Both the position numbers and the translations under genes were made by a program. Under the pieces are notes generated by a model. The model saw only the letters and a list, made by a program, of their open reading frames with translations. It ran no database searches and was not told the origin of the DNA. A stretch of 64,000 nucleotides of DNA from Cyanophora paradoxa (Eukaryota > Glaucocystophyceae > Cyanophorales > Cyanophoraceae), in assembly GCA_004431415.1 (NCBI GenBank), contig QPMI01000457.1, positions 372,001-436,000 of the forward strand, written 5' to 3'. Numbering within the stretch: position 1 is the first letter of the stretch; every line of letters begins with the position of its first letter. Below, piece by piece: positions 22,887 to 35,057 of the stretch.

Positions 22887-25800
22887 CTAGGCGGGGGCGG
22901 GGATGTCGACGCGGGCGGAGGCGGAGTTGCCGCGGGCGTCGGAGGCGCGGAGAGTGACCCCCGCCGCCCGCCCCCCGGGCAGCCGCAGCAGCGAGCGCAG
23001 CAGCGGCGGCGTCAGCGTCAGCTGCACGCCGGCGTCAGGGACAAAGTGGCGGCGCAGATCGGCGGGGGCGGCAGGGGCGCGCGCCTCCTTTGGCGTCTCC
23101 ACGCTCCCGTCCTCCAGGTGGGCCACCACTGCCGTCGGGTCAAGGGTGGGAAGCGGGGCGGGGGAAGGTGGGAGGGGTACCATTGCCGTCGATCTCGAAG
23201 TCGACGACGCGGAGGCCGGCGGGGGCCCGCAGCTCCGCCCGCGTCCCCGCGAGACGGTCCACGCACTGCACCCGGCACCCGCCGTCCCCTGCCCCGGAGC
23301 CCTCGAGCTCGAAGAAGAAGAAGAAGCAGAAGGGGCGCCGGAGGGCGGCGGCGCGGGCGGCGCGGACCGATGCGGCAGGCGGCGCCCTCGCGGTCCATCT
23401 CCGCCGTGCGGAAGAAGGGGTGCTGGAACAGGTGCGCCGCGCTGCACCGGCGGTACCGGTCAGTCAGGTCCCAGCTTCAGTGTCTGCTTTTGGACGCGGT
23501 GCCCGCGCGCGCCTGGAGCGGTGCCAGGCGGTCTCGTCGTCCCAGCGGAGGGGCCGGAGCGGGGCGGGGGCCCAGGGCTCCTCCACGGCGAACGTCCGGC
23601 TGAAGCGGTCGAAGCCGCGCGCCATGATCGACTCGCCGTGCGCCGTGTGCGCGAGCCCGAAGCAGTGGCCGAGCTCGTGGAGCATGGCGCCCACGCCCGT
23701 CGAGAAGTTCGCCCCGTGCGTGCCCCGCCCGCAGCTGCCGGGCCGGGGCGTCAGGCCCTGGGCGCCGCATCGCTTGCGAGGGCTCTGAGACTGAGACTGG
23801 GGCTCGCGAGCCTGTCGTCGAAGAAGCGGGCGGTGTCGATGCGGCGCGCGTCGGCGAAGCTGCGCCGGCGGATCCCGCGTCGGTCGAAGGAGAGAAGCTC
23901 GAAGAAGAAGAGGCGGCGCGGGGCGGGGCGGGGCGGGACGGCACCGGGCGACGAGCTCGTCGAGAGAGGGCGCGAAGGTGTGCAGCGTCGAGGAGCCGAA
24001 GAGCGCGAGGCGGCCCCCGCCCAGCGCTGCCCGCCCCGCCCCGCTCCCATCAGCCCCGCAAGTCAAAGCCCGAGCGGCGCGCGGGTGCGCTCGCTCGCAC
24101 CCGTGTGCGCGGCCGGCAAGGTGCCGTACCGGGCCGGGTCGTACCTGCGGGACGCACGCGTCAGAGCGCCGCGAAGCAGAGAGACAGGCCTGCGGTCCGC
24201 GGGGCGCGGGCGGGCGCGCCAGGTGAAGGACATGACCGCGACGTCGATGGTCCGCTCGCGCTCCGGCAGCGACTCCAGCTCCCGTGCCAGCCTGCCCGAG
24301 AACGCTCAGAAACACAGCGGTACGAAGAGCGGGCCAGAACCCCGGGGGAAGGGGTCGCGCCGGGAGTGGAGGTCGTGGCCGGACATGCCGCGGGCCTCGG
24401 CGGTGCTGAGGCCGCTGCGGAAGACGTGGACGCGCTCCTGCAGCTCGAACGTACGCCGCTCGGGGCCCGTCCCCGCGATGCACTGCGTCGACGTCGGCCG
24501 CGCCGGCCGCGTCGGCTCGGCCACGACGAGGGGCGGCGCACGTGCTCAAAGATCTTCTCGGCGGTGAAGGACTGCATGAGGCGGCCGGCCAGCTGCAGAG
24601 GCCGTGAGCCGGGGAACGGGCGACGCCGGCGGCGGGCGGGGGCGCCTGGAGGCGGGCGCAGGCGGAGGCGACGTCGCAGGGCTCGCCCTCGGGCGCCTGG
24701 AAGCGCCCGTCGCCGTCGCGCGCCAGCACGTAGACGAGGCGCACGCTGCGGAGCTCGCGCCCCGGCAGGTGCCGCAGCGACAGCGCGAGCGGCGGGGCGC
24801 CCTCCAGGGGCCCCTCCTCGTCGGCGGCGGCGGCGAGGACGGCGTTGGTGCCCAGGCGGAGGGGCACAAGGGCCTTCCAGTGGCCCCCGGCCGCCGGCCA
24901 GACGCGCACGTCCGGCGGGCCCCCGCCCGCGAGCGACTCGGCCGTCACGATCACCTGCCCGCGCACGGACCGTGAGACCTGATCGGAAGCGGCGGCGGGG
25001 GGCCCGCGCCGACCTGCGTGCAGGCGGGCGGGCAGGTGCCCCGCAGCAGCGGCAGCGAGTGCCCGCAGGCGTCGCCGTCCCGCCAGTTCGTCACGGCGAA
25101 GGGCTGGGGGGTCCCGGGGGCCTCCGGCGGGGGCGCGAACGCCGGAGAGGGCGCGGGGGGCACGGGTGCGGGGGTGGGGGAGGGCGCGGGCGAAGGGGGG
25201 GTACCGGCGTCCGGGGCGACGAGGACGGAGAGGGAGCGGAGGCGGTCGTTGGCGGTGCCGCGGAAGCCGACGAGGGACGTACCCGGGGCGGCCCGCACGC
25301 TCGCGTCGGGCTCGCGCCCCGCCGGGTCGCCGGCGAGGGCCCACCGCGCGCCGCAGTGGAAGCGGAGGGCGCGCAGGCCGCCGCCGGCGCCGCCCGCCCA
25401 CACGTCAACGCCGTCGATCGCCTCGCCGGCCCCCGCGCGCAGCACCGCCCGGCTGCCCGCAGCCTTGCCCGCAGCGGCAGCGTCCGGTGCTGCCGGCCCC
25501 GCGCATTAATGGCCCGCCGCCGCGGGCGAGACATGAAGGAGAGGGTCGCACCAGGTACCCCGTGCGCGTGGAGATCTCGAGGGAGCGTACCCCTCCCTCG
25601 TCATAGTGCGCGGCCGCCTCGACGATCTGCGGGCGCGGGGCGCGCTGATCGTGAGCGGCAGGGCGGGCGGGCAGGCCGGGGCGGGCCGGGGCGCGGGCCT
25701 GGGCGCCGGGGAGGAGGATCAGCTCCGCGTCGCTGAAGGCGGTCCCGGCGGCCTGTCCGACGGGCGCACACGCCTCGAACCACTCGTCGGAGCTCGAGGC

Positions 25801-26585
25801 GGGGGCCGCGTCCGGGGCCGCGGCGGCCGCCGCCGCGTGGGGTGGCTCCGGGCCGGCGTGGCCGACGGCGCGGCGGCCGGCAGCGGGCGGAAGTGCGCGC
25901 CGAGCGCGTTGAGGAACACGTCGCTCCTGCGCGCGCGCCGCGCGCCGCGGCCTCAGCGGCGGCGGCGGCGGCGGCGGCGTGGCGAAGCGCACCGGCCGTG
26001 GAAGCCGGCGATCTCGCAGCCGGCGGGGGCCTCGATGAGGGCGCGGTGGCCGTCGGCGCGGCCGTAGGCGCCGCTCTGGCGCCGCGTCGTGACGAGGCGG
26101 AGGCCGTGGACGAACTCGCCGTACCAGACCTCCACCGCCCGCACCCGCTCGCTCGGGTCCACCTCGAATACGCCCAGCGCGCCCCCCTTGCCCCCGTGCC
26201 GCCGCAGCTCCCGCTCCCGCCCCTCCGCGTCCGCCGCCACCACAGTTATGGCGTCCACGAACCAGCCGGCGCGGATCAGCACTTGGTGGATGCGCTCGCC
26301 GGGCTGCAGCGGGCCGTCGTCGAACCGGTCGCCGTCGGGTCCGCCGTGCACCGCGCTGGAGGACGTCGCGGGCAGCGCGGCCGGCATTGGCGCTGGCGCC
26401 GGGGCGCTCGCGTGGGGAGATGCGGTCGGAGCGCTCGGGGACGGCGTCGGCGCCGGCGCCGGCTGGGAAGCGGCCTGCTCCGCCGAGCTGGCCTGATCTA
26501 GCATTGCCGCGGGCGCTGCTGATCCTGTCGGCACTGGTTGTTCTCCCGCGGGGCCATCCTCTTGCTGCATATCGCTATCATTCAT
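22887..26585 (-). CDS. YIL108W-type zinc metallopeptidase with jacalin-like modules
   Basis: The catalytic site is HELGHCFGLAH at 23647-23679, an HExxHxxGxxH zincin signature, followed by HGESIMARGFDRFSRTF, which matches the 'IMLRDY..LNRSF' segment I recall for the fungal YIL108W family (Pfam Metallopep). Upstream peptides LAGRLMQSFTAEKIFEH and GPERRTFELQERV also fit that family. N-terminal to it, two beta-prism modules of jacalin type are visible: one at about 26000-26250 (HGGKGGALGVFEV, VEVWYGEFVHGLRL, IAGFHGRC) and one at about 25210-25450 (IDGVDVWAGGAGGGLRALRF, SLVGFRG). The C-terminus (to stop 22887-22889) is a beta-like domain. ATG 26585 (MNDSDMQQED) is chosen because an A/P/S-rich linker follows directly; the frame stays open further upstream. 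The gene is head-to-head with the IQ gene (203 bp apart). No signal peptide is seen, so a cytosolic enzyme is likely. Confidence 0.75.
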
Positions 26586-26788
26586 GATTGCGATGGCTCC
26601 GGGCGTCAAAGGGAGCGCCGGCGGAGTCGCTGGCGGGTGGTGAAGTGGCTCGCCCGGGTACAGCACCAAATTGAAGGCCCGAACCGGCCGAGCTCCGTTC
26701 AGGCTCGCCGGGCCTTTTCTCAGCATGCCGTAGTCGTTGAAAGCACTGCGAGCCAGCTGGCAAGCTTCCAGCAAGCTTGCAAGGCGAA
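26586..26788. promoter_or_regulatory. Probable shared promoter of divergent genes
   Basis: Only 203 bases separate the start codons of the metallopeptidase gene (minus, 26585) and the IQ-array gene (plus, 26789). The segment is much less GC-rich than the flanking exons. No TATA box or named binding site is recognisable. The call rests on the head-to-head geometry and depends on both proposed starts. Confidence 0.4.
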
Positions 26789-29700
26789 ATGGAATCGGCG
26801 CCCTGGGCCGAGCCGCGGAGCGAGCGGAAGCTGAGGCCGCCCCCGCAGGCCCTAGCATCAGGTAAGAGCTTTGCCCTGTGTGTTGCCGAGTGCGCGGCGG
26901 GTCCTCAGTCGCAAGCGGCTCTGCGGTCACAGTGCGGGCGTGGGGACTCGCCGCTGCCCGCTCCAGAGACCTCTAAAGGATCCCGAGCTGACGCCAGCAC
27001 ACGCAGCGCTCGCGGCGAAGAACGAGCGGCCCTGGCGCGAGAACGCGAGGATCCCCGAGTCCCCCGTCAAAGCCCACCGGCTGCCCGGGCCCGCCTCGTC
27101 CTCGTGGTCGGGGCCCCGGAGCGGCGGGGCGGGCCTGCGGGCGAGCGCGTCGGAGTCGGCGCTGCTGCGGCCGGCGCCGCGGACGCCGGGGGCGCCTCGC
27201 TACGAGCGGATCGTAACGCCCGAGGAGGAGGCCGGCGCCTACCACCTCCTCGGGGCGTACCTCACCGAGTCCTCGCGCCCCGCGCCCCTCCTGTGGCTCG
27301 CCGGCGAGGGCCCCCCCTCGCCCTCCGCGCCCAGCGACGAGGGCGACGCCGACGCCGACGGGGACGGCGACGGGCCCTCCGCCTTGCACCGCTCGGCCTC
27401 CACGCCGGCCCGCCCCGCCTCCGCCGCCGCCTCCGCCGCCGCCGCCTCCCGCTCCAGCCCGCAGCCGCGCCGCAGCGCCCGGCGCCCCCGCGCCGCCCGG
27501 CCCCCGCCGAGTCCCCGTCCACGCGGGGGCGGCCCGCGTGTACGCCCCGCCGCGGGCCGCCTCGCCGCCGCCCCCGCCGGCCGCGGCGCCGCGGCGCTGG
27601 CGGTACAGGGAGGCGATCGAGGCGGGGCGGGCGGCGGGGGAGGGCACGCCGGACCCGCCCAGCAGCAGCAGCAGCGACGAGGAGGACGACGAGGACGGCG
27701 ACGACTACGGCCGCGGCTCCGCCGTCAACGCCGTCCGCCGCCTCAGCTCCGGTCCGCCCGCGTACCCCCGTGTTCTTCCCCCCTTCTAAAACCACCACTC
27801 GGCAGCGACCTTCTCGCCGCTCACCTCCCCGACGGCTCTGGCGGGGGCGGGGGCGGCGGCGGGAACGGGGGCGGCGGCGGGAACGGGGGCGGGAGCGCCC
27901 AGCCCCGGCCGGCGGCCGGCCTCGCCCTCCTCGCCCGGCGGGGCCCCCTCGTCTCGCGGGGGCGCCGCCTCCCCCTCCCGCAACGCGCAGCGCCGGGCCA
28001 CGCTCCTGCTTTTCGTCCCCTCCGCCCGCCCCGGCCTCGGCTACGGCGTGCGTCGTACCCCCCTCTTGCCCCGGCGCGCACGCCGCCGCAGCTAACATCC
28101 TCGCCCTCCGCCGGCTACCCTGCAGCCGCTCTCGTCGGGGCGGCCGGTGCCCGAGGAGAAGCCGCACCCCCTGCTCGACCGCGTCCTCCGCCGCCCCGCC
28201 TCCTCTCTCCGCCGCGGTGATCCCGTACCCCCCGCGCCCCATGCCCGCCCCTCAATCTTCGCCGCAGCGGTCAACACGAGCCTGCCCAACTTCCGCTCCT
28301 ACGCCCGAGCCGACCCCCTCCTGAAGGTGCGCGCGCCCCTCGGAGCCCCCCCGGGCGGCGCCTGACGGGCGGGCTGGGGGGCAGATCATGCGGCGGCTGC
28401 GGGCGCTGCGGACGGGCGTCTCGGGCTGCTCCTACTCCGACTACTGCCCCACGTGCGCCATCGACGCCGACCACCAGGTGCGAACGAAGTAGCAGAGCAA
28501 GAATGAAAAGTAAGATAAGCTTAAGAAGCTTAACCGCGGGGCGGGCAGCTGCGGCAGCTGGCGGCGGCGATCCTGCTGGAGGCGGCGGGGCGGCGCTTCC
28601 TGGCCCGCGGCGAGCGCGCCCGCCTCCGCCGCGAGCGTGCCCTCGAGTCCCGTGCCGTCGTCCCCCTCCGCTACAGTCCGCCCCCCGAAGCTTAAGAGTT
28701 TGGATAGGAATCTTACTCACGGGGGCGCGCAGGCCTCGTGCGGGGGGCGGCCAGCGGCGTCTTCGGCATGCTCCTCGCCTGGCGCAGGGTCCGCCCCCCG
28801 CCCGCCCACCCCCCCAGCGCCCCAGCGCCCGCCCCGCCGAGCGGCCTGCGTGCGGCAGGGGCGGGCGCGGTGCGCGACGGTGATCCAGGCGGCGGCGCGG
28901 CGGCGGGCGGTGCGGCGCGTGTACCGGATCCTCTCGCGCTACCGCTCCTTCCTCGCCGCCGTCTTCTACCTCCGCTGGCGCAACGCCTACCGCCGCCACA
29001 AGGTGCCCGTCCTTGCTCGCTCTCTTTCCTTGGACTTGCTTTTCCCGCCCGGCTGCCCCTGACGCCTCCGCCGCGCCAGCGCGCCGTGCTGGTGATCGAG
29101 CGGGCGTGGATCGCCTGGCTCTACCGGCGGAGCCTCGAGGGCCAGTTCTACGCCCACGTCGCCGCTGCCACCGCCATCCAGGCCGTCTACCGAAGGCGAG
29201 CCTTCGCCCGCGCCCGCGCGCCGCTCTGCGCCGCTGACGGCGCCGCCGCCGGCCGCGCAGGCACCTGGTCAACGCGGCGGCGCGAGCACTGCTGGGCGCG
29301 CGGCTGCTGGCGCGCTGGCGCCGGGAGATGGAGGAGGCCGTGGTGCGGATGCAGGCGGTCTGGCGGCGCCGCATGGTCGTGCGCATGCTGCAGAGCCGCA
29401 TGCTGCTGGCGCGGCATTACACGCGGCGCTGGCGCGGCTGCTCGCGGCTGCAGCAGCTCCGTAACGCCGTCACGCGGGTCGTGCAGCGCCAGAGGGAGGC
29501 GGCGTGGGTCCTCCAGGCCGCCACCCGCCGCCGCCTCGCCGCCCGCCTCCTCGCCCGCCTCCGCGCCGCCCGCGCCGCGACGCGCATCCAGGCCGTCTTC
29601 CGCCGCCGCTTCGCCGGCCGCCTCGCCGCGCTCCGCCGCTCGGCCCACGCCGCGCGGCGGGCCTTCAAGGGGCGGGCACCGTCGCGCTCGCCGCCGTCCG

Positions 29701-31687
29701 CTTCCGGCGCCTCCTCGCGGAGGCGCGCGCCCGCAAGCACGCCAAGGCCGTCGCCCTCTTCCGCCGCGCCGTCCGCCCCTGGCCCCGGCCCTGGCCCCGC
29801 CCATCGCGAGGCTGGACCCGCTGACGGGCCCGGGCAGACGCTCGTCTTCGTGGCCAAGCGGCGCTTCCGGCAGCTCAGGGAGGCCAAGGCCCGGCGGGAG
29901 GCGGCGGCGGTCATCCGCGCCGCCATCCTCCGCCGGGCCGCGCAGCGCGAGGCGGAGCGCCGCCGCCGCGCCCTCCTCCTCATCCAGCGCCGCCTCCGGC
30001 AGTGGCGCAGCCGCCGCGCCCGCTCCAACCTCAAGGCGCGCCTGGGGCCGGCCCCGCCCGCCCCTCGCCCTCGCTGACGCTGGGCTGGGGGCGGGCGCAG
30101 GCGCAGGCGCGGAAGCGGGCGGACTGGCTGGTGACGCAGGGCATGACCGAGCTCGCCGTGCGCCTTTCCCACCCGTCCCGGCCCGTCCTCGCCTCGCCCC
30201 GCCTCGCCGACGGGGCGGCAGCGGGTGGCGCGCTCGACGGCCCTCTTCGTCGACTTCGCCGAGCTCTCCCGCGTCCTCGAGGCGAGCCGCCCGCCCGCCC
30301 GGCCCTCGAGCTCCCCGCGCCCACGCCGCCCGCCCGGCCCCACTGACTGACGGCCGCGGGCAGAGCCTGTACGCGCACCGGCGCGCCCTCCGCGTCGTCT
30401 TCGTCTACTACTGCATGGCCGGCGCCTCCGACTTCGTCGCGCGAGGCCCGCCCCGCCGCCCGCCCGCCCGCCCTCGACAAGAGCCGAAGGCTGACCGGGG
30501 CTGACTGAGGCGGCGGGGCGCAGCGTTCGCGATGCGGTTCGCGCGGGCGCTGCGGATGCTCGAGGAGTGCGGCATCGTCGCCCCGAGCTCGAGCTCGAGC
30601 TCGAGCTCGAGCGCGGCGCCGGCCCGCGCCGCTTCCTTCGCTTCTGTACCCCCCGAGGCCCTCGCCCTCGCCCGCTCCGCTTCCCTCTCCAGCCTGCCCC
30701 CTCCGCCCTCGCCCCAGGGCCTCGGCGAGGGCCTGGGCGGAGACGCTGTGGCCGGCGAGGGCTGCGAGGGCGGCGTGGCGAAGCCGGCCGAGGGGCAGCA
30801 GCCGAAGGGGCGGCCGGCGGCGCGGCTGCCGGCCGGGTTCCGCGGGATCGCCCGCAACGCGGCGCAGCTCGTGATCTCGAGCGTCTCCCGGGGGCCCCTC
30901 GTCGACGCGGGCGAGGAGGTCGCCACCGGCACGCCGCCGGGGAGCCCCTTCCCGGAGGCCCCCGGGTCGCCCCTGCCCGTGCGCGCCCGCCCTCCCCGCC
31001 GCCCCGCCTCTCACGGCCCCTGCAGGCGAGCCCGGCGCGGCCCGGCGCGGGCTCCTTCCGCTCGCCCTCCTTCTCGCGGGTGGCGGGGGACCCGCCGCCG
31101 CTGGCGCTGGCGCGGGCGGCGTCGTTCCGGCGGGCGCGGGCCGCCGTGCGCTCCCTGCCCGACGTCTCGGAGACGGACGCGCCCTCGAGCTCCGAGCCCG
31201 ACGCGCCGGCCCAGCAGCGCCCGGGCTCGGCCCAGTTCGAGCGCCCGGGCTCGGCACAGTCGCAGCGGCCGGGCTCGGCCCAGTCCCAGCGGCCGGGCTC
31301 GGCGCAGTCGCAGCGCCCCGGCTCGGCCCAGCGTGTCGACCAGGAGGCGGCGGGGTCCGCCCCGACCGGCGCCAGGCGATCCTCCCGCGCCCTCGCCGCC
31401 GCCGCCTCCACCGCCGCCGCCGTCGCCGTCGGAAGCTCGTGCGCCCCGCCTCGTACCCCCCGCCATCCCCCCCCCCCCATCCTTACGCCCGGGCCCAGGG
31501 AGGACGGGAGCGGCGGGGCCCTCTCCCTCGTGCGCCTGTACCCCCCTCCCCACCTCCTTGCCCCACCCTGACGGGCCGGTACTCTCAGGCTGAGTTCACG
31601 GAGCTGCTGGTGCGCCTCGCGGTACCCGTCTTCAGCGAGCTGCCGGACCTGCGCCCGGGCCAGAGCCCCCTCGCCCTGGTCCGCTTC

Positions 31688-31720
<33 letters not shown>

Positions 31721-32439
31721 TCTCAAGCTTCGTTCGCAGCGGGTGGAGGGCCTCATGGTGGCGTTCCTCGAGCCGCTGGCGGCGCGGTGCGAGGCGGAGC
31801 TGCTGCCACCGCGGGGCGCCCCGCCCCCCGCCCTCGCCTTCGCCCCCGCCATCGCGCCCTTCGAGCCCTACCTCCGCCGCCTCTTCAAGGAGCACGCCTC
31901 GCGCCCCTCCTCCGCCGGCCACCCCGCGTGCGCTTTCCCTTTAATCTGTTCTTCTCGCCTTCCCGCCCCCGCCGGCCTCACGCGCGCGCGCGCGCGTCTC
32001 GCAGGCCGGCGCCGGCGCTGAACGCGGGCGGGGGCCCGGGGGCGCCCCGCGGTCGCGGGGCGGCGCCTCCGGCCCGACGCTGGGCCTGGGCGCCTTCGTG
32101 CAGCTGGCGCGCGCCGCCGGCGTCGTCGGCTCCTCGCTCTCCGTCTTCGCGGCGATGCGCGCCTTCGTGCGGGCCGGCGGCGAGCGCCTCGCCGCCTTCG
32201 TCGAGGAGGAGGGGAGCGGCGAGGCCCTCCCCTCGTACCTCGTCCTCGACTTCGACCGCTTCGTCGACGCCCTCGCCCGCTGCGCCGAGGCCAGCGCCGC
32301 CGCCGGCGGCTCCCGCCTCGGCCTGGGCTCCCAGGAGGCGCCCCTCGCCCCCGGGGCCGCCCCCGCCCCCGCGCCGCCCCTCACCGAGGCCTTCCTCACG
32401 CGCTTCCTCTCCCGCGCCCTCCGCGTCTCTGTACCCTGA
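26789..32439 (+). CDS. IQ-motif array protein with low-complexity C-terminal region
   Basis: Exon 1 (26789-26861) starts MESAPWAEPRSERK and splices across 26862-27006, which has a GCTGACG branch-like motif, to 27007. The N-terminal region is disordered and rich in Ser, Pro and Asp. From about 28880 to 30030 at least five IQ-like motifs appear: VIQAAARRRAVRR, AIQAVYRRRAFAR, RMQAVWRRRMVVR, VLQAATRRRLAAR and RIQAVFRRRFAGR. Weaker ones follow (VIRAAILRR, LIQRRLRQW). IQ motifs bind calmodulin or EF-hand light chains; here the central Gly of IQxxxRG is Arg in every copy. Downstream exons encode a Ser tract (30585-30612), a run of RPGSAQ octapeptides (about 31218-31331) and a helical C-terminal region ending at TGA 32437-32439. 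No kinesin, myosin or ASPM head is visible, so a cytoskeletal or ciliary scaffold is only a guess. Intermediate exon borders are approximate. Confidence 0.65.
31218..31331 (+). repeat. Octapeptide-coding repeat (RPGSAQ..)
   Basis: Five near-perfect 24-bp units encode RPGSAQ followed by two variable residues (FE, SQ, SQ, SQ, RV). Third-position differences between copies show that the peptide, not just the DNA, has been kept. It lies in the disordered C-terminal part of the IQ-array protein. Confidence 0.8.
31689..31719 (+). repeat. Poly-C tract of 31 bases in an intron
   Basis: An uninterrupted run of 31 C lies within an intron of the IQ-array gene, about ten bases after a likely GTCCGC donor. 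Its true length is unreliable because homopolymers of this size are often miscounted in sequencing. Confidence 0.85.
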
Positions 32440-32736
32440 GAGGAGAGGGGCGGGCCCCTGCGCCGGCCCGGCCCCTCCAGTTTTCGCGTATCCATCCATC
32501 TCGATGCGCTTAGCCAGTGAGATTACGAGTGTATTGGCAGTTGCCGCAGCTTTCATCATTTGTATGCGTATTTATGCAATGTAGGGATCAGCTGCAGGTA
32601 AGTCTCAGGTTAAGCTGCGGCTGCAGTCGGGTTCATCGTTAGTCGCTTTATATTTTGTAGCCAGCGCATTCGAATGCATATGTAAAGGTACGGCTAGCTA
32701 TAGCGCATTTTTTGAAGTACCAGTGCAAGAATCTCA
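32440..32736. other. Spacer between convergent genes
   Basis: AT-richer spacer of 297 bases between the stop of the IQ-array gene and the stop of the minus-strand F-box gene. It presumably holds both 3' untranslated regions. No canonical AATAAA is seen on either strand. Confidence 0.5.
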
Positions 32737-34715
32737 TCATTCGCGATCAAATTCTAATCGGACGCTGGCGCCGGGGAGCCAGCTCCTGAGGAGGCTCTCG
32801 GCGATCTCGCCTTGGATGGCGCAGGGGATGTAAGGGCCGGGCCGCGGGACGAGGGAGACCTCCAGCTCGAGGCTGGCCCCGGGGCGCAGCGGCGCCAGGC
32901 CCTGCACATGCTTTTCGAAGACGATAAATCAAATCATGAAAGCGGAAATCACGCTCGCCTTGAGGAGGAGCAGGTTGGGGAGGGCGCCCATGAGGGAGCA
33001 GGCGACGGTGGCCTTGGTGAGGCGGGGGCGGGCGGCGACGAGGGCGGCCACCTCGCGGCGCGCGAGGGCCCGCCGGGGGCACGCGAGGTCGAGCGAGGCC
33101 AGGCGTCCCGCGAAGGCCTCCAGGATCTCCACGCCCGCCGCCTCGGGCACGCCTGCGGGGGCCGGGGCCGGAGGTTAAGCGAAGGGCGCTGGGGGCGGGG
33201 CGTGGCGGGGCGGGCCGGATAGGGTGAGGCGGAAGGCGAGGTCGGGGTGGGCGGCGGCGCGGAGGGCGAGGAGGGCCCGCGCCCCCTCGCCGCCGCCCTC
33301 GCCGCCGCCCTCGCCCTCGCCGCTCAGGTCGAGGATCACGTCGAGTGAGCGGAGGGAGGGGATGCGCCCGAGCGCCGCCAGCTCGTCCACCGCGAGCGCC
33401 GCGCCCTCCTTCCCGATCTGAGGAGCGACGCTTCAGAGGAAGTATGGGCGCGCGGCGGGGCGGGGCGGGGCGGGGCGGAGGAAGTTGCCTTGATGCCACG
33501 AAGGGTCTCGAGGGCCGGGAAGCGGGTCAGCGCCCGCAGGACGGCCCCGTCGCTGCGCGGAGGAAGCGGCGGCGGGTCAGCCGCGGCGCGCCACGGTGCC
33601 GGCTGCAATCTAAGCGGCACGCGCCAGGTGGGCTTGAGGATGAGGCGGCGGAGCGAGCGGCCGGCGGGAGAGGCGGCCAGCTCCTCGAGCCCCTCGAGGG
33701 CCTTCTCACCCGCTTCGAACAGGTTGAGGTCCTCGAGGCCGCTGATGGCCCCCATGGCCGCCACGGCGGCCGGCGAGGAGAGCGGGAGGTCGGCGCTGCG
33801 GAGGGAGGGCGCGAGGTACTCGGCGATGGTCTTGGCGGCGCGCTCGTCGATGGCGTACGCCGGGGAGTCGAGGGAGGCGAGGTTGAGGCTTCGGAGGGCG
33901 CCCCCGAGGGGCTCCAGCAGCGCCCGCAGGTCGGGGGCGCTCGGCGTGTACGGGCGCGGCGGGAGGACGGGCGCGTCGTCGCGGTCGGCGTCGAGCTCGG
34001 GCGGGAGGGAGAGGTGGATGGCGATCGTGGCCGCGCCGCCGCTGGCGGGCTTGCCCGCGGCGAGCTCCAGCGGCTGCACGGCGCCGAGGACGGCGAGCAG
34101 CAGCGAGGCGGCCACGTCGCGCGCGTAGTTCGAGATGGGGAAGGTCCCGTAGCACTCGCCGGCGAGCTTCACGCTGACGAACACGTCGCCCAGGCGGCCG
34201 GCGGGGCCGTCGCGGCAGGCGGAGGCGTGGACCTCGGCGAGGAGCGAGGCCGCCGCGGCGAAGGTGCCGGCGACGTGCTCGCTCACCACCGTCGTCATGG
34301 CGCTCATCTCGTCCAAGTAGCCAGAGCGGTACGGGTCGTCCGGATCCTCTGGCGCTCGAAAGCGCTCACGCTCCTCGTCGGTCAAGTCCCAGCGGTCGTC
34401 GTCGGCGCCGTTCCACGGCTGAAGGAACAGATCCACGTCCGCCCCGCCGCGGACGCGCAGCCGGCCGTCCCGCACGAGCGCCGCGGCGCCGCGGAGGAGC
34501 TCCGGCCCCCGCGCCAGCGGCAGGGAGACCCGAGGCCAGCGGTGCGCGCGGATCGCTGCGCGCCAGCGGCCGCACACGCCGCGCAGGCGCCACACGTCGT
34601 CGATGTCGAGCTGCTCGAAGACGCGGCACAGGACAGCGTCCGGAAGCGCGCCGATGGGGCTCACGCCGTCTTTTTCGTCGCCGCTGGTGCGGGCGCGCTT
34701 CGCCGGGCGCTCCAT
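32737..34715 (-). CDS. F-box / leucine-rich-like protein A
   Basis: ATG 34715 starts MERPAKRARTSGDEKDG, a short basic, NLS-like leader, followed by an F-box (ALPDAVLCRVFEQLDIDD, WRLRGVCGRWRAAI). F-boxes dock onto SKP1 of SCF ubiquitin ligases. The long first exon (to about 33500) continues with irregular leucine-rich segments (GALRSLNLASLD, GLEDLNLFEAG, FPALETLRGI). Smaller exons to the stop at 32737 repeat the theme (GRIPSLRSLDVILDL, GRLASLDLACP, PNLLLLKASVIS). It is a diverged paralogue of the plus-strand gene at 40302: both begin MERP, share a KRAR basic patch and an F-box ending WRLR.VC, and both continue with strand/helix segments ending LLLAVLGAVQP and LLLGVLRALRP. The two were head-to-head about 0.7 kb apart before the LINE entered. 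Substrate unknown. Confidence 0.75.
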
Positions 34716-35057
34716 GTCGGACTGGGACGATATTCGCGGCCGCGGATCGGTCCTCTTCGCTTCTCGAGCGAGCCCCGGAGTACTAGTGCCAGCCTGCCGC
34801 TGGGCTCGGCTGCAGCTACGAGTCGCGGAGCTGAGAGCCCGTATGCGCAGCGGCCTCAGCTGCAACCTGCGGTTCGCGTGAGCTATGTCACACGGTGTGA
34901 GCGGATCAAGCGTTAGCGGACCGCGGCCGCGGCAGTTACTCGCCCGTGGTAGTTACTAAGCCGCCAGTTACACTTAGTCTCTCCAGATACGATCGCGACC
35001 GATCGCACCGGTGAGGGCCGCGAGGCTGAAGCCGCTAGCACAGGGCTGCTTCACAGT
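34716..35057. promoter_or_regulatory. Left half of the split promoter region of the F-box pair
   Basis: Upstream region of the minus-strand F-box gene, cut from its right half (39959-40301) by the LINE. A diverged repeat shared by both halves reads ACTAAGCCGCCAGTTACACTTAGTC at 34956-34980 and ACTAAGCCGGCAGTTATACTTAGTC near 39944-39968, which could be a duplicated control element. Promoter function is inferred from the head-to-head layout. Confidence 0.45.
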
